64,000 bases of DNA from Bradyrhizobium sp. OK095 (GTDB lineage Bacteria; Pseudomonadota; Alphaproteobacteria; Rhizobiales; Xanthobacteraceae): positions 393,634 to 457,633 of the forward strand of contig NZ_FOBX01000006.1 of the NCBI RefSeq assembly GCF_900109945.1. The letters are read 5' to 3'. The notes below the pieces were generated by a model. The model was not told the origin of the DNA. It saw only the letters and a list, made by a program, of their open reading frames with translations, and did not search any database. Position numbers and translations under genes: made by a program. Shown in pieces: positions 61,252-64,000 of the stretch (within the stretch, counting starts at the first letter, position 1; every line of letters starts with the position of its first letter).

Positions 61252-62805
61252 CTATGATTTGAATTCGGGAAGCCAGATTCCGAGGACGCCAATTGGATTG
61301 TACACTTTCTGGCGACGGGGCGGCACGACGGACCTCTGCTCTGGTCCGCCGAATGTGCTGGAAACGATCTTGGCGACATTGGCGGCACCGATACTGTCGC
61401 CTTCGCTGAAATAGTCGATTCCTGCGCCACCCTCCGCGTCTGCATCAGGCTCGGACCCCTGCACGGCATAGCCCGCCTTTATCAGCGCCTCTTTGACCTT
61501 GTTGACGACGTCTTCGGGCTGCTTAGCTGTATGGAGATAGAGGCGGAAGCGCTTAGGATCGTTGTTATCCTGCTTGAGGCCGCCGGTCGCTTGGGCCGTG
61601 TTGATCGCAAGTGGCGGCACCGATCCAAGCTCTGCGCGACTGCAATCTCCCAGTCCCTTATAGCATGCGTCGACCTTCTCTGAGGCCGCAACCTTGACCC
61701 GATTGGTGTCGGTCTTCGGATCGATGACATTCTCCTTTGGGATTCGTTTCACCGCGCGATAGCCGATTGCAACTGGGCGGAGAAAAGTCTGCTTGAGCGA
61801 CTGCCCATCCGAAGTCTCTATCTTGAGCGCCGTCTCATTGCGTGCCGTCCGTCCGGGCGGGGTTTCGGTCGAAGCTGTGTCGGTACCCGCAGCTTTCTCG
61901 ACCCTGGCGGCTCCGTCGGCGCCCCCAATTCCGGACTCGCCGGAACGTGACCGGTGGGTCCTCTGGTCGATGTAGCGCGCGAGATAGACGCGGTTAACAA
62001 GGACGATTTGCAGCGGATACCGATATGGACTGCTCGCCGATGACAACGGTGCGGCTGCATCCGCAGCCAACACGTCGTTGCTGTCTTTTGGCTTTAAGTC
62101 GAACGCGCGCGGCGTCACGAAAGCGAGATGTCTCCGCAAGGTTTCGTCCGTGCAACGATTGGGATCGTTCCTGTCCGAGCAAAACTGCTCAAGCTCTCCG
62201 ACGGCCTCGATGCTCGGAATCCCGTACGTCTCGGCAACCGGAATGTTGAGCTCTATTCCGCTGTCCGATTTGAATCCGAACGTGGTCGAAAGCCAGCCGA
62301 GCAAACCGCCACTGAAGCCACTCTGTTGCTTGATCGTAAAGCCCGGAAATGCCGCAATGGGTAGCGTCGTGCGCTTCTCGGGATGGGTCAGTATCCCATT
62401 TTGATTGGGCATCTGATCCCAAGGCTGAGTCTGGTCGGATGGGCGAGGACTGGTATTCGGGAACTGGTACGATTGCCGGTAGGTCTTCTCAATGTCGGCC
62501 GTGAGATCCTGATGGGTCAGTTTGATCGACCGCAGCGCCAGAGCTGTGCGCGATGGCTGTCCGTTCTCACTGTCGTCGAGGACCGCGTAGATGTCGCCGA
62601 CGGCAACGTCCTCTTCGGGCGGGAAGACCGGATCGATGCCGAGCTTGCTGATAGTGGCATTCCACTCCTCGATAACGTTGGTCTGGCTTGGTTCTGGCCC
62701 GAGCCAGACCAGGAGGAAGGTCGAGGCAGCGATGAAAACGACCAAAACCACAAGGATTTGGCCGATCTTCCGCCACGGAATCTGTGCGATGGAAAATTTC
62801 GGCAT
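61252..62805 (-). CDS. Unrecognised membrane-anchored periplasmic protein
   Basis: This 517-aa protein has an N-terminal membrane anchor (residues ~14-36, IGQILVVLVVFIAASTFLLV) and then a large soluble region. It has several Cys residues (QFCSDRNDPNRCTDE, ACYKGLGDCSRA) that could form disulfides, and a Gly/Ser-rich stretch near the middle. The C-terminal ~110 residues (RFRLYLHTAKQPEDVVNKVK through GIWLPEFKS) resemble an alpha/beta ligand-binding domain I recall at the ends of several bacterial signalling proteins. The ATG at 62805 suits the anchor; longer starts exist at 62856 and 62883. The function is unknown. Confidence 0.7.
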   Translation of the reverse strand: MPKFSIAQIPWRKIGQILVVLVVFIAASTFLLVWLGPEPSQTNVIEEWNATISKLGIDPVFPPEEDVAVGDIYAVLDDSENGQPSRTALALRSIKLTHQDLTADIEKTYRQSYQFPNTSPRPSDQTQPWDQMPNQNGILTHPEKRTTLPIAAFPGFTIKQQSGFSGGLLGWLSTTFGFKSDSGIELNIPVAETYGIPSIEAVGELEQFCSDRNDPNRCTDETLRRHLAFVTPRAFDLKPKDSNDVLAADAAAPLSSASSPYRYPLQIVLVNRVYLARYIDQRTHRSRSGESGIGGADGAARVEKAAGTDTASTETPPGRTARNETALKIETSDGQSLKQTFLRPVAIGYRAVKRIPKENVIDPKTDTNRVKVAASEKVDACYKGLGDCSRAELGSVPPLAINTAQATGGLKQDNNDPKRFRLYLHTAKQPEDVVNKVKEALIKAGYAVQGSEPDADAEGGAGIDYFSEGDSIGAANVAKIVSSTFGGPEQRSVVPPRRQKVYNPIGVLGIWLPEFKS

Positions 62806-62916
62806 CGAAATACTCAAAGCGGGAGGAAGAAAAATCGAAACTTCAATGGTCTCCATCCTAGACAGCGAGTGCACGACAATCAAAGATAATTTTCGGAGTA
62901 GAATACAACCCCATCG

Positions 62917-63042
62917 TACTTGCTGTTACGCGCGATCTGGTCCGGCTTCGGTACCGAGCGGGCCGAATTCCCCTTGGTGGCGCAAGTCTCGCTATTCGGC
63001 GGCCATGTTAGCGTAGGTGCAAGTGTCGCGAATGCAGTGTGA
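62917..63042 (+). pseudogene. Fragment of a BKACE gene
   Basis: From about 62917 the frame reads AIWSGFGTERAEFPLVAQVS then LFGGHVSVG. This matches residues in the neighbouring BKACE gene (AIWSGFGIGRAEFPMVAQAF...LLGGHVRVG) at most positions, and bases match over roughly 90. Similarity ends before the EDN motif and the frame stops at 63040. It is a partial duplication or the scar of a deleted paralogue. Confidence 0.75.
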
Positions 63043-63169
63043 CGCTGGCGTGGCCTTGCGCGAGGCTTGCGTGCAATCCCCAGATAAACACGGTCCGTAC
63101 TCGCACAGGCTTCCGCTTCGTGCGCGACTCAGATTCGATCTCTCCACTTAAGTCGGGGAGACAAAGTGG

Positions 63170-63385
63170 ATGTCCTATACGATCGGGTTTCAGGCCAAGG
63201 ACCAGAAGGCAATTCTGGCAACCGAGGCGTCGACCGCCAATCAGGCTGTCGCGATCATTGCCGCACTGCGGCAAAGCGCCGACGAAATAAAATTCATCCG
63301 CTCGCCGCAGGAAGGTGAGATGGGCATCGAGATGCTGCTGCTGCTCGCCAAGGAAGAGGCCGAGGAGATGCCGCAGCGGGCGTAG
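63170..63385 (+). CDS. Small hypothetical protein
   Basis: This 71-aa acidic protein (SYTIGFQAKDQKAILATEAS at the N-terminus, EMLLLLAKEEAEEMP near the C-terminus) is not recognised. GGGGAG precedes the ATG by 9 bases. The composition and predicted helices look protein-like. It lies between the BKACE fragment and the RidA gene. Confidence 0.65.
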   Translation: MSYTIGFQAKDQKAILATEASTANQAVAIIAALRQSADEIKFIRSPQEGEMGIEMLLLLAKEEAEEMPQRA

Positions 63386-63487
63386 TCGCGCCACCACGAC
63401 GACCACACTTCGATCAGAAGCGAAGCATGTTGGCTGCATTATGATGTAGTCAGGCATCACTCTCGCTTGAATCGAAGGTGGCCGCCC

Positions 63488-63880
63488 ATGAAACGCGAAG
63501 CGCTCCGCGTCGAACCGATCTCGTCCTGGCTCGATCGCGTGAAGGCGCCGACCTCGCCGGTGACGCGCGCCGGCAACATGATCTTTGTCGCCGGGCTCCC
63601 ACCCTTCGACCCGGAGACGGGCGACATCGGGGGAATGCCGATCGAGCGTCAGAGCGAGCTCATCATGGAGCAGATGAAGCTGTGCCTGGCGACCGCCGGC
63701 GCGAGCCTCGACAACGTCATGAAGTGCAACGTCTACTGCACGTCGACAAAACACTTCGCCATCTTCAACGCGGTCTATGCGCGCTATTTCCCGGTCGATC
63801 CGCCGGCGCGGATCTTCGTCGTGACGCCGGAATGGTTCGGCCCCTTCGACGTCGAGATCGATTGCATCGCGATGATGTGA
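63488..63880 (+). CDS. RidA family protein (Rid/YjgF/UK114)
   Basis: This 130-aa protein has the family pattern VTRAGNMIFVAGLPPFDPET, QMKLCLATAGASLDNVMKCN, FAIFNAVYARYFPVDPPARI and the C-terminal VEIDCIAMM. The canonical Arg of imine-hydrolysing RidA (in PARI) is present. It likely removes reactive enamine/imine intermediates or works as a catabolic deaminase. The ATG at 63488 fits the ribosome site AAGGTGG. Confidence 0.92.
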   Translation: MKREALRVEPISSWLDRVKAPTSPVTRAGNMIFVAGLPPFDPETGDIGGMPIERQSELIMEQMKLCLATAGASLDNVMKCNVYCTSTKHFAIFNAVYARYFPVDPPARIFVVTPEWFGPFDVEIDCIAMM

Positions 63881-64000
63881 GGGCTCTTACCTCGCCCCGC
63901 TTGCGGCAGGGCTGTCCGGGGAATGATTCACTATGCCGCGGAGCATGCCCGGTTTAACCGGCATGAAGCCGGTACTTTCTGGTTGTCGAGACTCAGAAAG

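Noticed and set aside
63957..63973. Small hairpin ACCGGC-loop-GCCGGT near the right edge
   Set aside because: Only a 6-bp stem with no T-run, and context is cut by the window edge; not enough to call a terminator.

Overview
The window is high-GC DNA from an alphaproteobacterium, most likely Bradyrhizobium or a close relative. The evidence is the codon style, the density of ABC, tripartite-tricarboxylate and MFS uptake systems, the rhizobial-type small beta-barrel outer-membrane proteins, and two inverted copies of a ~100-bp double-hairpin intergenic repeat. Most of it is chromosomal accessory metabolism. No transposase, integrase, CRISPR array or rRNA operon was seen; there is one tRNA (Gly-UCC).

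Layout. 0-14 kb: edge of a TIGR02594-type hydrolase gene; a LysR regulator divergent from an MFS transporter / GAF protein / amidohydrolase operon; an AraC regulator divergent from an outer-membrane protein; a UvrD/Rep-family helicase; a YciI-like protein; two small ORFs; and a periplasmic binding protein divergent from a hybrid sensor kinase. 14-16.7 kb: a lower-GC island holding an unrecognised membrane-anchored protein and a phage-type cytosine-5 DNA methyltransferase gene, followed by tRNA-Gly. 17-20 kb: an ECF sigma factor overlapping a membrane-anchored von Willebrand A protein. 20.5-30.4 kb: a five-gene peptide/opine-type ABC transporter in one operon with two AtzG-like/amidase pairs, facing a ureidoglycine aminohydrolase; together these suggest import and deamidation of an amide or ureido nitrogen compound. 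30.5-33.7 kb: luciferase-like monooxygenase, flavin reductase, small partner and LysR regulator.

33.7-51.6 kb is a large organic-acid/acyl-CoA catabolic region. A TetR regulator has the palindrome GACCGATCGGTC upstream of it and twice more between the Bug-type binding protein and the enoyl-CoA hydratase gene. The rightward genes encode hydratase, ADP-forming acyl-CoA synthetase, an orphan binding protein, a tandem acyl-CoA dehydrogenase pair, SDR dehydrogenase, CMD-family protein, TctB, TctA, a third acyl-CoA dehydrogenase, a family III CoA-transferase, an MHS-type transporter and a beta-keto acid cleavage enzyme (BKACE). This is a beta-oxidation-like set without a recognisable thiolase. 51.6-64 kb: a decayed autotransporter fragment, DUF2231 protein plus sorbosone-dehydrogenase-like lipoprotein, MFS transporter, second CoA-transferase, outer-membrane protein, TPR/O-GlcNAc-transferase-like protein, second BKACE, an unrecognised membrane-anchored protein, a BKACE gene fragment, a small ORF and a RidA-family protein.

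The most unusual signal is in the island. The methyltransferase gene (15316-16077) is overlapped almost completely, in the +1 frame, by a 262-codon ORF (15320-16108). That frame also reads like a structured protein with motifs I associate with a phage protein family. Tandem Shine-Dalgarno elements precede the two starts, which are 4 bases apart. This looks like a dual-coding gene pair.
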